Shown here in pieces: positions 63,108 to 64,000 of a stretch of DNA of 64,000 nucleotides. Position numbers and translations under genes: made by a program. The DNA is from Acinetobacter sp. C32I (GTDB taxonomy: Bacteria > Pseudomonadota > Gammaproteobacteria > Pseudomonadales > Moraxellaceae). Below the pieces are notes generated by a model, which searched no databases, had not been told where the DNA came from, and saw nothing but the letters and a program-made list of their open reading frames with translations. Each line of letters opens with the position of its first letter. Positions within the stretch are counted from its first letter, which is position 1. The stretch spans positions 2,976,001 through 3,040,000 of the forward strand of contig NZ_CP098480.1 in NCBI RefSeq assembly GCF_023702715.1. Direction: 5' to 3'.

Positions 63108-64000
63108 ATGACAATGATTGATATTGGTGGACAGGTTCGTCACGGTGAAGAACTGGATATTGCAGCGGTTGAAAGCTGGTTAAAAAACCAAGGTGTGGAT
63201 CTGCAAGGACAGGCACAAGTGACCCAATATTCAGGTGGCGCATCGAATTGGACCTATCGTTTGCAGTATGACAATGCAGACCTGATTTTACGTCGTCCAC
63301 CGAAAGGGACCAAAGCCAAATCAGCGCATGATATGGCGCGTGAATACAATGTGCAGAAGCATCTTGCGCCGTTCTACCCTGTCCTGCCTGAAATGATTGC
63401 ACTGTGTCAGGACGAGAGCGTGATTGGCTGTGACTTCTATGTCATGAAACGGATCGAGGGCATTATTCCGCGTGCTAATTTACCCAAGGAGTTACAGCTG
63501 GATGAGCCGCAAGTACAGCAGCTGTGTCTGAATGTTCTGGATAAATTGATTGAACTGCATCAGGTACCTTATCAAGGGACTGAACTGGAAAAACTAGGCA
63601 AAGGTGAAGGCTATTGCCGTCGTCAGGTTGAGGGTTGGGATGCGCGTTACAGTAAAGCACTGACACCAAATGTACCTGATTTTTCCTTTGTGCGTGAATG
63701 GTTGCTGCAACATATCCCTGCCGATGCTAAAACTTGCGTGATTCATAATGACTGGCGTTTTGATAATGTCATTTTAGATCCACAACAACCGACGCAAGTG
63801 ATTGGGGTGCTGGACTGGGAAATGGCGACACTGGGTGATCCGTTGATGGATTTGGGCAGCGCACTCGCCTACTGGATTCAAGAGGATGATGATGCTTTGA
63901 TGAAATCCAGCCGCCGCCAACCCACCAATTTAAAAGGCATGCTGACACGGCAACAAGTGGTCGATTATTATCTGAAAAAAACAGGTTTACAGCCTGATAA
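63108..64000 (+). CDS. APH-type phosphotransferase (ACAD10/11- and LvaA-like), incomplete
   Basis: The 5' part of a kinase-fold gene, 297 codons visible, running off the right edge. The ATG at 63108 has AAGGA ten bases upstream. Motifs: glycine-rich QYSGGASNWTYRLQ (about 41-54), ADLILRRPP with a lysine-like ATP site, the catalytic HNDWRFDNVILD (about 221-232, the HxDxxxxN loop), and GVLDWEMATLGDPLMDLG (about 242-259). It is not an antibiotic phosphotransferase by context. With the dehydrogenase it would phosphorylate a 4-hydroxyacyl-CoA before elimination. Confidence 0.85.
   Translation, partial: MTMIDIGGQVRHGEELDIAAVESWLKNQGVDLQGQAQVTQYSGGASNWTYRLQYDNADLILRRPPKGTKAKSAHDMAREYNVQKHLAPFYPVLPEMIALCQDESVIGCDFYVMKRIEGIIPRANLPKELQLDEPQVQQLCLNVLDKLIELHQVPYQGTELEKLGKGEGYCRRQVEGWDARYSKALTPNVPDFSFVREWLLQHIPADAKTCVIHNDWRFDNVILDPQQPTQVIGVLDWEMATLGDPLMDLGSALAYWIQEDDDALMKSSRRQPTNLKGMLTRQQVVDYYLKKTGLQPD

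Overview
This window is the chromosomal replication-origin region of an Acinetobacter-like gammaproteobacterium. The assignment rests on four things: AT-rich DNA; the gene order dnaA-dnaN-recF-gyrB facing away from rpmH-rnpA-yidD-yidC-mnmE; the cluster gyrB / PepSY membrane protein / DedA / YheS-type ABC-F / AdeT-like proteins / erpA / anmK / tyrS / rrn, which I know from Acinetobacter; and the protein sequences themselves. The species cannot be fixed from sequence alone. Almost everything is core genome. I see no insertion sequence, prophage, integron or CRISPR array.

Layout. 1-9.1 kb: the end of an RND-type membrane fusion lipoprotein gene with a divergent TetR regulator, ppc, a uracil permease, an SDR/LysR divergent pair, a second LysR gene and a TauE/SafE permease. 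9.2-15 kb: a tandem thioredoxin-fold protein, ilvD, and the overlapping pair fmt-rsmB. 15-23 kb: a small membrane-anchored hypothetical gene, a two-gene NSS amino-acid transporter (large plus 47-residue small subunit), an aldehyde dehydrogenase, an outer-membrane beta-barrel protein, an SLC13 permease, a candidate sRNA, a small ankyrin protein and an HNH nuclease gene broken by one frameshift. 23.2-28.9 kb: a complete rRNA operon on the minus strand (16S, tRNA-Ile, tRNA-Ala, 23S, 5S) with promoter and terminator. 29-32 kb: tyrS, anmK, erpA. 32-37 kb: four tandem AdeT-like periplasmic binding proteins. 37-41.4 kb: an ABC-F ATPase, DedA, and an iron-regulated PepSY membrane protein with a 58-residue partner. 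41.4-48.3 kb: gyrB, recF, dnaN, dnaA and oriC. 48.3-52.5 kb: rpmH, rnpA, yidD, yidC, mnmE. 52.5-64 kb: a PilU-like ATPase, DsbC, a small GlsB-type membrane protein, hpt, guaD, a nucleotidyltransferase, a TerC protein behind a yybP-ykoY manganese riboswitch, LtrA, and a LysR gene divergent from an acyl-CoA dehydrogenase/phosphotransferase pair that runs off the window.

How it works together. Replication starts at about 47.7-48.2 kb and most highly expressed genes, including the rRNA operon, point away from it. Four sites matching the ParB-binding sequence parS lie around oriC (14.0, 39.9, 44.6 and 54.0 kb), two of them inside rsmB and recF, so segregation signals are embedded in the core genes. 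The less ordinary items are the quadruplicated AdeT-like family with a dyad shared by two of its members, the promoter-plus-terminator candidate sRNA at 21.8 kb, the Fur-box-controlled PepSY pair, the manganese riboswitch in front of terC, the single-base frameshift in the HNH gene, and the acyl-CoA dehydrogenase/kinase pair resembling the 4-hydroxyacyl-CoA pathway.
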